DNA of 55,157 nucleotides. It comes from an uncultured Bacilli bacterium (GTDB lineage Bacteria; Bacillota_I; Bacilli_A; RF39; UBA660). Within the stretch, counting starts at the first letter, position 1. Each line of letters starts with the position of its first letter. Where the stretch lies: positions 1 to 55,157 of the forward strand of contig CALVKN010000069.1 in the NCBI GenBank assembly GCA_944332715.1, written 5' to 3'. Shown here one piece after another: positions 46,875 through 55,157 of this stretch. The position numbers and the translations under genes were made by a program. Under the pieces are notes generated by a model that saw only the letters and a list, made by a program, of their open reading frames with translations, did not search any database and was not told where the DNA came from.

Positions 46875-47314
46875 CCGTGGGGGTACGGCGCGGTGGGGCG
46901 CGGGCGACCCCCCACGGTGCGCGAACCCGGCAGGGCGCAGGGGGACGTGTCAAGGGATGCGGACGGAACCCCGGCCGGCGGGGGCGCGGCGGTCGGGACG
47001 GCGCAGCGCCAGACGGCCGGCCAAAAGGGCAGACGGGCGGGACGGGCGCGCCAAGGGCGCGCAAGGAGCGCGTTTTGTCGGATGCGGGGCGTATACATGG
47101 GGCGAAAGGGCGCAGGAGGCACCATTCCCGTATACTCGATGCGAATCGGCATTTGTTCCCGCTTGCAGGCGAAAATGGCGTCCATATACTGAAATCATCA
47201 GGCAGGAGGTTGTCCGCGGCGCGGCGCTTTTGGGGGCGCCCGGTATAGCGTTCATGAGGAGCGCATATAGATGGAAGCGGACGGCGGACAGACCGGAAGG
47301 GAGGCGTGGAGGCC
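46875..47314. other. Intergenic region before sipW with candidate promoter 47163-47190
   Basis: About 440 bases without a convincing gene. TTGCAG (47163-47168), 16-base spacer, TATACT (47185-47190) is the best promoter for the sipW locus and gives a leader of roughly 115 bases. TATAC also occurs near 47093 and 47132. The stretch 46880-47080 is GC-rich with short inverted repeats; I see no known riboswitch. Confidence 0.5.
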
Positions 47315-47905
47315 ATGCATGGCAGGGCGCGCAGACGGGTCCGCGGCGCGGTGTCCACCGCGCTGGTCGCGCTGGCGGTGCTGCTGGCGGCGGCGCTGGT
47401 GGGCGTGCGCCTGGCCGGGCTGCGCCCGTACGTCATCCTGAGCGGCAGCATGGAGCCGGCCTATCCGGTCGGGTCGCTGGTGTACGTGCGTTCCGTGGCC
47501 GCGGAGACGGTCGAGGCGGGCGATCCCATCGCGTTTGTGATGAACGGCGACGGGGTCGTGGCCATCCACCGCGTCGTGTCGGTGGACGCGGCGGCGGCGA
47601 CGTTTTGCACCAAGGGCGACGCCAACGACGCGCCGGACGCGGCGCCCGTGGCCTTTGCGAGCCTGATCGGCATGCCGGTGCTCTGCGTGCCGTATCTCGG
47701 CTATGTGTCGGACTATCTTACGCGCCCGCCCGGCCTGTATCTGGGCGGCGCAGCGGCGCTGCTGGCCGTGGTGCTGCTGCTTTTGCCGGACCGGGAGCGC
47801 GCCCGCGCGCGGGCGCGGCGGCGCGCCACGCAGCGCGCCATGGCGGAGGCGGAGCGCGCGCTGCGCGAAGCGGAGGCCGCCGGGCGGGGCGTGCACGGCG
47901 GCTGA
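47315..47905 (+). CDS. sipW: Signal peptidase I, SipW (ER-type Ser/His) class
   Basis: 196 aa. Membrane helix (about 15-37), then catalytic Ser in ILSGSMEPAYPVGS, and VVAIHRVV where His replaces the usual Lys, which is the ER/SipW hallmark; Asp lies in CTKGDANDAPD. A second helix (about 135-160) and a basic C-terminal tail follow. SipW enzymes process TasA-type fibre subunits. ATG 47315 is chosen; GTG 47306 is too close to GGGAGG. It begins the locus whose next gene has a SipW-type signal peptide. Confidence 0.88.
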   Translation: MHGRARRRVRGAVSTALVALAVLLAAALVGVRLAGLRPYVILSGSMEPAYPVGSLVYVRSVAAETVEAGDPIAFVMNGDGVVAIHRVVSVDAAAATFCTKGDANDAPDAAPVAFASLIGMPVLCVPYLGYVSDYLTRPPGLYLGGAAALLAVVLLLLPDRERARARARRRATQRAMAEAERALREAEAAGRGVHGG

Positions 47906-48021
47906 ACGGGCGCCGGCCGGGGCAAACGAGCTGGAACATCAGACCGGACCGCGCCGCGCGGCGCCGGCAGTACATACAGGTCTTACCCAAAAAAATACAA
48001 AAAGAGGGGGCTACTCACACC

Positions 48022-48567
48022 ATGAAAAAGAAGACGATCATCCTGATCCTCAGCCTGGCGCTCGTCGTGGCGTTCGCCGCCACCGGCGCGGTCGCGTGGC
48101 TGACCGCCGTGACCGACCCGGTGCAGAACACGTTCACCGTCGGCAACATCGACCTCAAGCTCGAGGAGACGACCACCGACTACACGATGGTACCGGGCAA
48201 CGACATTGCCAAGGATCCGAAGGTCACCGTGCTGGGCGGCAGCGAGGACTGCTGGCTGTTTGTGAAGGTGGAGGAGAGCGACAATCTCTGCACGTTCATC
48301 GAGTACGCCATAGCGGACGGCTGGACGGCGCTGCCCGGCGTAGCGGGCGTGTACTACCGTGAGGTGGCCGCGTCCGAGACCGACCAGGCGTTTGCGGTGT
48401 TGCAGGGCGACATCGTGTCCGTGCCCGATTCCGTTACGAAGGACATGATGGACGCGCTCACGGAGGAGACCGCGCCGACGCTGACCTTCACCGCATACGC
48501 GGTGCAGAAGGCCAACATCGCCACGGCGGCCGACGCCTGGGCGGCGGTGCAGCCGGCACAGCCGTGA
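48022..48567 (+). CDS. TasA/camelysin-like protein 1 with SipW-type signal
   Basis: 181 aa, ATG 48022 after AAAGAGGGGG. A SipW-type signal peptide (residues 1-30) is followed by WLTAVTDPVQNTFTVGNIDLKLEE, the typical mature start of TasA/CalY proteins. The rest is a beta-rich domain. It is likely the main fibre subunit, given its first place after sipW and the hairpins that follow the gene. Whether it polymerises is inference. Confidence 0.8.
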   Translation: MKKKTIILILSLALVVAFAATGAVAWLTAVTDPVQNTFTVGNIDLKLEETTTDYTMVPGNDIAKDPKVTVLGGSEDCWLFVKVEESDNLCTFIEYAIADGWTALPGVAGVYYREVAASETDQAFAVLQGDIVSVPDSVTKDMMDALTEETAPTLTFTAYAVQKANIATAADAWAAVQPAQP

Positions 48568-48616
48568 CGCGGCACGGCAAGGCGATTTGGGCATAGTCCG
48601 GCGCAGCGTCGCCGGC

Positions 48617-48676
48617 CCCCCGCCCGTTTGGGCGGGGGTTGCCCCGGCCACCCGGCCTGAGGCCGGATGGCCGGGG
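48617..48676 (+). terminator. Tandem GC hairpins between subunit genes
   Basis: Hairpin 1: 9-bp stem (48617-48625 with 48630-48638), then TT. Hairpin 2: arms at 48642-48650 and 48668-48676 with an inner CCGGCC/GGCCGG stem. They could terminate part of the transcripts or protect the first subunit mRNA. Confidence 0.5.
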
Positions 48677-48776
48677 CAGCCCGCGTATCCCGCGGGGCCG
48701 CATGGCGCGCCGGCCGTCCCCGCCGCGCACCCAGGGGGCGGAGGACGGGCGACAGGCAGAAAGGGGGAAGCCAACC

Positions 48777-49343
48777 ATGACGAGGAAGAAGAAATGGGCG
48801 CTCGTGGCCGTGGTGGCCATGTGCTGCGCGCTGCTCGGCGCGGGTTCGGCCGCGTTCTTTACCGCGAGTGCGACTGCGACCAACGTGATCACGAGCGGCA
48901 GCGTGGACATCCGGCTGAACGAGTGGGCCGCCGTGGAGCCGGAGCGGATCCCGTTTACGGATGTGACGGGCGTCATGCCCGGGCAGACGGTGCCCAAATA
49001 CGTGGAGGTGGAGAACACCGGCCTTGCGCCGGCCTATGTCCGTGTACGGGTGGAAAAGCGCATCGACCTGGCCGAGGGCGCGCAGGGGACGGCCGACCCG
49101 TCGCTGATTGCGCTCGACCTGAACGGGACGGACTGGACGGAGCGCGACGGGTTTTACTATTATAACCGGCCGCTTGCGCCCGGGGAGCGGACGGCCTACC
49201 TGTTTACGGGCGTGACGTTTGCGGGGGCGATGGGCAACCTGTACCGCGGCTGCCGCGTGACGGTGGAGGTCGCCGCCCAGGCCACGCAGGTGGCGCACAA
49301 CGGCGCGACCGCGCTGGAAGCCGCCGGCTGGCCGGAAGAATGA
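48777..49343 (+). CDS. TasA/camelysin-like protein 2
   Basis: 188 aa, ATG 48777 after AAGGGGGAAG. Signal peptide (about 1-25) with FFTASATATNVITSGSVDIRLNEW at the mature start, similar in layout to TasA proteins. The mature part is beta-rich with VPKYVEVENTGLAPAYVRVRV, a pattern that recurs in the third such protein. Likely a minor fibre or connecting subunit. Short gap to the vWA gene; same operon. Confidence 0.75.
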   Translation: MTRKKKWALVAVVAMCCALLGAGSAAFFTASATATNVITSGSVDIRLNEWAAVEPERIPFTDVTGVMPGQTVPKYVEVENTGLAPAYVRVRVEKRIDLAEGAQGTADPSLIALDLNGTDWTERDGFYYYNRPLAPGERTAYLFTGVTFAGAMGNLYRGCRVTVEVAAQATQVAHNGATALEAAGWPEE

Positions 49344-49356
49344 GGGAGGGACGCGC

Positions 49357-52300
49357 ATGAGAAACCAGAAATGGGTGGCGCTGCTGCTGTGCCTGTGCCT
49401 TGTGCTGCCGCTGTGCGCCGGCCTGGGCGCGCACGGCGCGGTGGCGACCGACGCCGCGCCGCTGCCGGTGACGGATGCGCCGGAGGAGACGCCCGCGCCC
49501 GAGCAGACGCCCGTGCCGGAGGAGACGCCGGAACCGGAGCAGACGCCGGAACCGGACGGGACGCCCACGCCGGAGACGACGACCGAATCCGGGCAGACGC
49601 CGGAACCGGGCGGGACGCCCGCGCCTGAGGAGACGCCGGGACCGGAGGCGCCGGGCTGCACGTGCGGCGCGGCCGCAGAGGGCCCGCACGCGCCGGACTG
49701 CCCGCTGTACGCGCCCTCTGCGGAGGCACTGCTGGAGGAGCTGCTCGCCCTGGAGGACGCGGCCACGCTGTCGGCGGCGATCCTGGCGCTGCCGGCGGAG
49801 CAGTACGACCTGCTCGAAAACGCGCAGCTGGAGCTGCTGCGGGCGCGGCTCGCGGCGCTGGGCGGCGCGGCCGCTGCGCCGGCGCCTGACGTGCCGGCCG
49901 CGGAGAGCGAAGTGATCTACCCGAGCCGCGCCTACACGCGCGTGGCGCCGTTCCTGCCGCCCGTCGAGGGCGCGGCGGCGGCGCTGTTCCGCATGGCGCT
50001 GAGCGGCGCGGGCGGGGACAGTGACCCGGGCATGGTGCTGGACAAGACGGCGACCGACAACGGCGACGGCACGTACACCATCCGCCTCGAGGCATTTGCC
50101 ACCGGCGAGCAGATCATCACGGAGGTGACGGAGGAGGTCCCGACCGACATCGTGCTCGTGCTCGACCAGTCCGGCTCGATGGCGGAGTCGTTCACCGTCG
50201 TGACCGGGGAGTCGTTTGCGGCCTATGACCGCGCGACCAACGAATATTACTATCAGAGCAGCCGCCGCGGCAACCTGTGGTACCCGCTGGACGGGGCGTA
50301 TGTGCAGGTGCGCGTGCAGCGCGAGCCGGTCTATGGCTATGAGCCGTTCCCTGCGGACACGACGAACAGCACGTATTACCTGTATGGGGACGCGCTGCTC
50401 GAGCGGCTCGGCGACGGCACGTATGCGCCGGTGGACGTGACCCGCTCCGGCAACCTGATGAACCGGCGCTATACGTATTCCTTCAGCGACGGCACGCAGG
50501 CGGGGCCGTTTTCGGGCGCGAGCGGCGTGCCCGACCTTGGCGCGCACGGGCCGCTGTACCGGCAGACGCGCACGGACTACCGCTACACCTACGCCTATAC
50601 GATCGACGGCGTGACCACCACGCTGCTCGCGATTGACGGGGAAGAGGCCGACACCGGGCTGACGCTGTACCGCCGCGACGTGCAGACCAGCAGCACCACG
50701 CGCGTGGCCGCGCTGCGCAGCGCGCTCGACGGGTTTGTGGCGGCGGTGCAGGAAAAGGCGGCCGGGCAGGACGGCGAGGCCGGCACGGCGGACGACGTGA
50801 GCCACCGCATCGCGGTGGTCGGGTTTGCGTCCGGCACGTGGTATGACGGCGTCAACTACAACTATGGCAACACGGAGATCCTGATCGGCAGCCGCGCGTA
50901 CGGCTATGGCGCGTCCGCGCGCAGCGTGTACGGCGCCGCGCTGCAGCGCATGGACACCGCGGCGGGGCAGCGGAACGTGGCGGGCGCCATCGACGCGCTG
51001 GACACCAGCGGCGGCACGCTCACGCACCTCGGCCTCGAGATGGCCAACGGCATCCTGGCCGGGAACCCGGTGCCGGGCGGGGAAAAGCGCAACCGCGTGG
51101 TCGTCGTGTTTACGGACGGGCAGCCGGGCTGGTCCGGGTATGACGAAACGGTGGCGGCCGCGGCCGTATCGGAGGCCGGCAAGGCGAAAAACGACTATGG
51201 CGCCACGGTCTACACCGTGGGCATCTACCAGGGCGCCGACCCGACCGACACGGCCGGCAACGGGGATACGCAGCGGTCCAACCGCTACATGCTCGACATG
51301 TCCAGCGGCGCCGGCTACTTCCTGTCCGCGACCAACACGGCGGAGCTGAACAGCATCTTTGAACGCATCTCCGACCAGGTGGAGACGGGCGGCGCGTCCG
51401 TGACGCTGGGCGCGGAAGCGGTGGTGCGGGACGTGATCTCGCGCTCGTTCGAGCTGCCGGAGGGCGCGGACGCCGGGCAGATCCGACTGTCGAGCGCGCC
51501 GTGCACGGCCATCGACGCGCAGGGCAACCGCACGTGGGGGCCGGAGACGGCGGCGGCGGGCGTCACCGCGTCGGTCGCGGGCCGGGAGGTCAGCGTCACC
51601 GGGTTTGACTTTGCCGGGCAGTATGTCGGCACGGTCACGGAAAACGGCGCGGCTACCGTGCGCGGCAGCAAGCTCATCATCGAGTTCTCCGTCGTGCCGG
51701 CGCAGGGTTTTTTGGGCGGCAACGGCGTGCCGACGAACGACGCAGCCGGCGTGTATGAGACGGCGGCCGCCCCGGAGCCGGTGTTCGGCTTTCCGGAGCC
51801 CGCCGTGGACGTGCCGATCCCCGCTGTGACCGTACAGGCACAGGACCGGGACGTGTACCTGCTGGGCGGCCTCACGGAGGCGCAGCTCTGGGCGGGCGCG
51901 GCGATCCGCTGCGGCGGGGCCGTGCTGGACCCGGCGCGCGCGGACGACCCGGACGCGCCGTACGGGCTGGAGCCGTGGCAGTGCGCGTTTGTGGACATCG
52001 GCCTGTCGAGCGACCGGCCGGGCGGCCTTACGGCGCTGACGGCGGACACGGACTATACGCTGACGGCGGCCGTCGCGCCAAAGACGGACGGCAAGGCCAC
52101 GGCGCAGACGGGCAGCGACGGCGCCCCCGTGCGCGTGTTCCTGCCGGAGCTGACCTATTGTGACAGCACGATCTATCTCGGGGAGACGGCGGACTATGCG
52201 GCCGAGAACGTGCCGGCGGCGCACGTTTCGTGGAAGCACGGCGGCACGGCGGCCGACGAACGGACGATGGGCGCGCCGCCCGCGCTGACGGAGCGCTTCT

Positions 52301-52881
52301 CCCCGGCGGCGGGCGCGCTGCAGGCCGACACCGACGTGACGGCGGCGGTCTCGATCGGCGCCACGGACGTGACCGCATACGTCACGTTCGTGAACGAGGG
52401 CGACGGGCACGGGAACAACGGCCCCGGCGCCCACCAGTTCACGGTGTTCGTGCGCGGCTGCACGCTCACGGTGCAAAAGCGCGGCAGCGGCAGCCAGACG
52501 GCGGGGACGGAGAGCCACATCTTCACCGTTTCGGGGCCGGGCGGCCTGTGCCTGCGCGTGGCGGTGCAGGGCAACGGCAGCCAGACGATCGTCAACCTGC
52601 CCGCCGGCACGTATACCGTGACGGAGGAGGACGGCTGGTCGTGGCGGTATGAGCCGGGCAGGGGCGGGACGGCCACGCTCGGGCGCGGCCAGACGTCGGC
52701 CACGGTGACCATCGTCAACGACGCGGAGGACGAACAGTGGCTCAGCGGCGATGCGTGCGCCGTGAACCGCAGCCCGGCGTGCACGCCGGATGCGGGCGGC
52801 GCAGAGCAGGAGGCGGCGCTCGTGCCAAAGGGGCGCGCCGCCGGCTCTGAATTGGCGTATGACAGGGGGGTGAGCCGATGA
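49357..52881 (+). CDS. Large secreted von Willebrand A domain protein
   Basis: 1174 aa. Signal peptide (1-30), Pro/Glu/Thr repeat (about 34-100), a Cys pair (CTCG) and helical segment (100-170), then a vWA domain with the metal site LVLDQSGSM (Asp270). A Tyr-rich insertion of about 170 residues (about 290-445) interrupts the vWA fold, which resumes at RVAALRSALDGF; the later metal-site residues include VFTDGQPGW near 586. After about 690 come beta-rich domains and, at about 1030-1115, a Cna-B-like domain (LPAGTYTVTEEDGWSW). No sorting motif or C-terminal membrane helix. Likely a tip adhesin. It ends in a four-base overlap with the next gene. Confidence 0.82.
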   Translation: MRNQKWVALLLCLCLVLPLCAGLGAHGAVATDAAPLPVTDAPEETPAPEQTPVPEETPEPEQTPEPDGTPTPETTTESGQTPEPGGTPAPEETPGPEAPGCTCGAAAEGPHAPDCPLYAPSAEALLEELLALEDAATLSAAILALPAEQYDLLENAQLELLRARLAALGGAAAAPAPDVPAAESEVIYPSRAYTRVAPFLPPVEGAAAALFRMALSGAGGDSDPGMVLDKTATDNGDGTYTIRLEAFATGEQIITEVTEEVPTDIVLVLDQSGSMAESFTVVTGESFAAYDRATNEYYYQSSRRGNLWYPLDGAYVQVRVQREPVYGYEPFPADTTNSTYYLYGDALLERLGDGTYAPVDVTRSGNLMNRRYTYSFSDGTQAGPFSGASGVPDLGAHGPLYRQTRTDYRYTYAYTIDGVTTTLLAIDGEEADTGLTLYRRDVQTSSTTRVAALRSALDGFVAAVQEKAAGQDGEAGTADDVSHRIAVVGFASGTWYDGVNYNYGNTEILIGSRAYGYGASARSVYGAALQRMDTAAGQRNVAGAIDALDTSGGTLTHLGLEMANGILAGNPVPGGEKRNRVVVVFTDGQPGWSGYDETVAAAAVSEAGKAKNDYGATVYTVGIYQGADPTDTAGNGDTQRSNRYMLDMSSGAGYFLSATNTAELNSIFERISDQVETGGASVTLGAEAVVRDVISRSFELPEGADAGQIRLSSAPCTAIDAQGNRTWGPETAAAGVTASVAGREVSVTGFDFAGQYVGTVTENGAATVRGSKLIIEFSVVPAQGFLGGNGVPTNDAAGVYETAAAPEPVFGFPEPAVDVPIPAVTVQAQDRDVYLLGGLTEAQLWAGAAIRCGGAVLDPARADDPDAPYGLEPWQCAFVDIGLSSDRPGGLTALTADTDYTLTAAVAPKTDGKATAQTGSDGAPVRVFLPELTYCDSTIYLGETADYAAENVPAAHVSWKHGGTAADERTMGAPPALTERFSPAAGALQADTDVTAAVSIGATDVTAYVTFVNEGDGHGNNGPGAHQFTVFVRGCTLTVQKRGSGSQTAGTESHIFTVSGPGGLCLRVAVQGNGSQTIVNLPAGTYTVTEEDGWSWRYEPGRGGTATLGRGQTSATVTIVNDAEDEQWLSGDACAVNRSPACTPDAGGAEQEAALVPKGRAAGSELAYDRGVSR

Positions 52882-53429
52882 ATGGCAAGCAGAAACGGCC
52901 GGCGCGGCGCGCGCGCCGGGGCAGGGCGGTCCTGCTGTGCTGCGTGGCGGCGTGCTTCGCGCTCGCGGCGGCGGGCGCGCTGGCGCTGCTCGTGGCCGGC
53001 ACCACGCCCGTGGAAAACCGCTTCCAGCCGTCCGGCGTGACGTGCGAGGTGGAGGAGACGTTCGACGGCACGGTCAAATCGGACGTGCGCGTGCAGAACA
53101 CCGGCGACGTGGACGCCTATATCCGCGTGGCGCTCGTGACCTATGCGCAAAATGCCGCCGGGCAGGTGGACGCCGCGCAGGCGGCGGCGCTGCCGGCGTT
53201 TGCGCCCGGGGACGGCTGGGTGCTGTACGGCGGGTATTATTACTACACGCTGCCGGTGCCGGCGGGCGGCACGACCGCCACGGCGCTGATCGACCGGGTG
53301 TCGCTTTCGCCCGGGCAGGTCGTGGAGGTGCTGGCCTCCGCCATCCAGAGCGCGCCCGCGCGCGCCGTGGGCGAGGCGTGGGGCGTGTCCGTGCAGCCGG
53401 GCAGCGTGACGGCATACGAGGCCGAGTGA
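52878..53429 (+). CDS. TasA/camelysin-like protein 3
   Basis: 183 aa, coupled to the vWA gene (ATGA at 52878-52881). Basic N-terminus (1-17), hydrophobic segment (about 18-40), then VAGTTPVENRFQPSGVTCEVEE and SDVRVQNTGDVDAYIRVALV, the same mature-start and strand pattern as proteins 1 and 2, with a conserved GGYYYYTLPVPAGG block also resembled in protein 2. Likely a SipW-processed fibre component. Confidence 0.72.
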   Translation: MNGKQKRPARRARRGRAVLLCCVAACFALAAAGALALLVAGTTPVENRFQPSGVTCEVEETFDGTVKSDVRVQNTGDVDAYIRVALVTYAQNAAGQVDAAQAAALPAFAPGDGWVLYGGYYYYTLPVPAGGTTATALIDRVSLSPGQVVEVLASAIQSAPARAVGEAWGVSVQPGSVTAYEAE

Positions 53430-53442
53430 GGAGGGGGAACGC

Positions 53443-54117
53443 ATGAAACGCTCATTTTTCGCGCGCCTGCTGGCCGCGGCGCTCCTCGCGGCGCTCGCGT
53501 GCCCCGCGGCGCTTGCCGCCGGCAACCCGACGGTGGAATATACCGGGCAGACGGACCGCTTTGTGTTTTCGAGCGTGGGGGACGGCTCGCCGACGGACCT
53601 GTTCGCGGCGTTCAAGCTCGTCATGCCCGGCGATACGCTGACGCAGCAGATCGACGTGCGCAACACGAGCGACGCCACCGTGTGCATCTATCTCCGGCAG
53701 GAGCCGGCGGACGAGGCGCACCGCGCGTTCCTCGAGCAGATGCGGCTGTCGGTCGTGAGCGACGTGGGACCCACCGAGCTGTATGAAGCGCCGCCGGACG
53801 ACCAGGACGGCCTGGCGCAAAACGTGCTGCTCGGCACGTTCCTGCCCGGCGCGAAGCTCACGCTGACGGCGACGCTGACCGTGCCGGTGACGGTCGGCAA
53901 CGAGTTTGCAGACCGCCGCGGCGACGTGGTGTGGGTGTTTACCGTGGAAGAAGTGCCGGAGCCGACGCCCGTCCCCACCCCCACGCCGCCGCCGCCGCCG
54001 GGGCCTGTCACGGGCGACGCGGCCAACCCGCTGCCGTGGCTGCTTGGGGCGCTCGGCTTTGCGGCCGCGCTTGCGGTATTTGCAGTGCTCGCACGCCGCA
54101 GCCGTGGGCGCGAGTAG
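53443..54117 (+). CDS. Surface subunit with C-terminal sortase-type anchor
   Basis: 224 aa. Ordinary signal peptide ending ALAA (about residue 25), beta-rich middle with TQQIDVRNTSDATVCIYL, a Pro/Thr stretch (about 173-188), then GPVTGD, a hydrophobic helix and an RRSRGRE tail. That layout is a cell-wall sorting signal in which the usual LPxTG reads GPVTG. Adjacent to a sortase gene, it is the best candidate for the wall-anchored base of the fibre. GAGGAGGGGG precedes ATG 53443. Confidence 0.72.
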   Translation: MKRSFFARLLAAALLAALACPAALAAGNPTVEYTGQTDRFVFSSVGDGSPTDLFAAFKLVMPGDTLTQQIDVRNTSDATVCIYLRQEPADEAHRAFLEQMRLSVVSDVGPTELYEAPPDDQDGLAQNVLLGTFLPGAKLTLTATLTVPVTVGNEFADRRGDVVWVFTVEEVPEPTPVPTPTPPPPPGPVTGDAANPLPWLLGALGFAAALAVFAVLARRSRGRE

Positions 54118-54931
54118 GCGCGCGCGCGGCGCGCGCCGGCGGCGCTTTGGCGTGCCCATGGCGGCCTGCGCGCTTGCGCTCGCCGGCTGCCTTGCCATGG
54201 CGCTTTTGGAAACGCGGGACTGGCGCGCGGGCGGCGCCGCCTATGAGGAGACGGCCGCCCGCGCCGTGACGCTGCTTTCCGGCGCGCCCACGGCCACGCC
54301 CGCCGCCGCCATTTCGGCGGGGACGGCGCAGCAACAGACGGCCGCGAGCCCCGCGCCGGAGCTGCCGCCGGTGGCGGTCGACTTTTCGCAGCTGACCGCC
54401 GCCGACGGGACGGTCGCCGGCTGGCTGTACGGCGAGGACACGCCGCTGAACTATCCGGTCATGGCGGGCACGGACAACGCCTACTATCTCACGCACCTGC
54501 CCGACGGCACGAAAAACGCCTGCGGCACGTTGTTCGTGGACTGTGCGAGCGCAGGCGATTTTTCCGGCCGCAACACGGTGATCCACGGGCACCACATGAA
54601 GAACGGCTCCATGTTCGGCTGGCTCGACCGCTACCGCGACCAGGCGTATTTCGACGCGCATGCGCGGCTGTACCTGCTCACGCCGGAGGCGGCGTACCGC
54701 CTCGACCTGATCGCGGGGTACACGACCGCCGCCGGCGGCGAGGCGTATGCGGCGGCATTTGAGGACGAGGAGGCGTTCCTCGCGTTTGTGGCGGCGGCGC
54801 GCGCAGAGTCGGACTTTGTCTCGCCCGTGGAGGTGCAGCCGGGCGACCGGCTGGTCACGCTGTCCACGTGCGCGTACGAGTTTGAGCACGCGCGGTACGT
54901 GGTGCACGCGCGGCTCACGCCGCTTTCGTAG
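54104..54931 (+). CDS. Class B sortase
   Basis: About 275 aa. Basic N-terminus, membrane helix (about 18-35), Ala/Thr linker (about 55-85), sortase domain after that. YPVMAGTDNAYYL, NTVIHGHHMKNGSMF (catalytic His, about 163) and VTLSTCAYEFEHARYVVHAR (Cys256, then Arg) are typical of SrtB. GTG 54104 is chosen, overlapping the anchor-subunit gene by 14 bases; ATG 54158 is an alternative but would remove the basic region. It probably joins the GPVTG subunit to the wall. Confidence 0.85.
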   Translation: MGASRRARGARRRRFGVPMAACALALAGCLAMALLETRDWRAGGAAYEETAARAVTLLSGAPTATPAAAISAGTAQQQTAASPAPELPPVAVDFSQLTAADGTVAGWLYGEDTPLNYPVMAGTDNAYYLTHLPDGTKNACGTLFVDCASAGDFSGRNTVIHGHHMKNGSMFGWLDRYRDQAYFDAHARLYLLTPEAAYRLDLIAGYTTAAGGEAYAAAFEDEEAFLAFVAAARAESDFVSPVEVQPGDRLVTLSTCAYEFEHARYVVHARLTPLS

Positions 54932-54944
54932 CCCGGGACCGAAA

Positions 54945-54980
54945 ACAGCCCCCGGAGGCCCGCTGGCTTCCGGGGGCTGT
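54945..54980 (+). terminator. Terminator of the surface-fibre locus
   Basis: A 16-bp stem with one G-T pair (54945-54960 with 54965-54980), four-base loop, then GCGTTTT. Confidence 0.75.
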
Positions 54981-55102
54981 GCGTTTTGCGCGGCGCGCGG
55001 AGCGGCGGGCCGGGCCGCGCGTTTTGCGGACGCGGGGGAACGGGCGGCGGCGCATATGCGTCGTTCATCTTGACCGTTGACTGGCTCGGCTGGCTTTGCT
55101 AA

Positions 55103-55157
55103 TTACTGGCGTGCATTTTGTTCACGCTTTAATCGCGCTTTTGCTTCTTCAACACTT
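55103..55157 (-). CDS. C-terminal end of an unidentified gene (partial)
   Basis: Reading leftward from the window edge, 17 codons (SVEEAKARLKREQNARQ) end in TAA at 55105-55103. The Glu/Lys/Arg/Ala mix looks like a genuine helical protein end, and base composition here is distinctly less GC-rich than the neighbouring locus. Too short to identify. The region 54982-55102 shows no other gene. Confidence 0.4.
   Translation of the reverse strand, partial: SVEEAKARLKREQNARQ

Noticed and set aside
46789..48567. Single 592-aa frame running through the region before and over sipW into the first TasA-like gene
   Set aside because: Only its last 181 codons, from ATG 48022, look like a real protein with signal peptide; the rest is an Arg/Gly/Ala-rich shadow of sipW and intergenic DNA.

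Overview
The window is chromosomal DNA from a very GC-rich, endospore-lineage member of the Clostridia (Oscillospiraceae- or Christensenellales-like; I cannot fix the genus). The grounds are spmA/spmB, remB, a recF-remB-gyrB-gyrA block, a SipW-type signal peptidase, strong Shine-Dalgarno sites and sigma-A promoters of TTGACA/TATAAT type. Most intergenic regions hold GC-rich hairpin terminators.

Left part (1-7233): a four-copy 63-bp tandem repeat precedes seven tightly packed + strand genes. They encode a short-tailed-phage (podovirus) head and neck: portal, scaffold-like protein, N4-gp56-type major capsid protein, a small virion protein, a P22 gp4-like adaptor, a P22 gp10-like hub, and two small or Ala-rich proteins. 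The cassette ends at a clean terminator and is followed at once by housekeeping genes. No integrase, lysis, tail-spike or attachment site is visible on that side.

Centre (7232-29995): diacylglycerol kinase, a DUF5711 protein and a CvpA-like protein are on +; murA and cca are on -. Between murA and cca lies an AT-rich island of polypurine/polypyrimidine palindromes. A lower-GC gene for a secreted protein with two C39-like domains follows, the second lacking its catalytic residues. Then comes the recF-remB-gyrB-gyrA operon (without dnaA/dnaN upstream) and an operon of a MecA-like lipoprotein PBP, murG and a HEAT-methyltransferase fusion. spmA-spmB and a purine nucleoside phosphorylase close this part.

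Right-centre (30154-46153): envelope and surface genes come first: an M15-like peptidase, an endolysin-like NlpC/P60 protein, a PAP2 phosphatase, a phosphodiester glycosidase, a GT2-GtrA glycosyltransferase and an LCP ligase. They are followed by an Fe-S aldo/keto reductase, a HAD phosphatase, and DUF2804 and DUF1275 proteins. An iron operon (feoA-feoA-feoB-Cys-rich peptide-DtxR regulator) carries three copies of a symmetric GTTA-N8-TAAC operator candidate.

Right end (46206-55157): a divergent XRE regulator and 59-aa gene precede a surface-fibre locus made of SipW peptidase, two TasA/camelysin-like proteins, a 1174-aa von Willebrand A protein, a third TasA-like protein, a C-terminally anchored subunit and a class B sortase. 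The last 55 bases hold the end of a gene on the - strand that runs off the window.

The two most system-like loci are the podovirus-type capsid cassette and the SipW/TasA/vWA/sortase locus.
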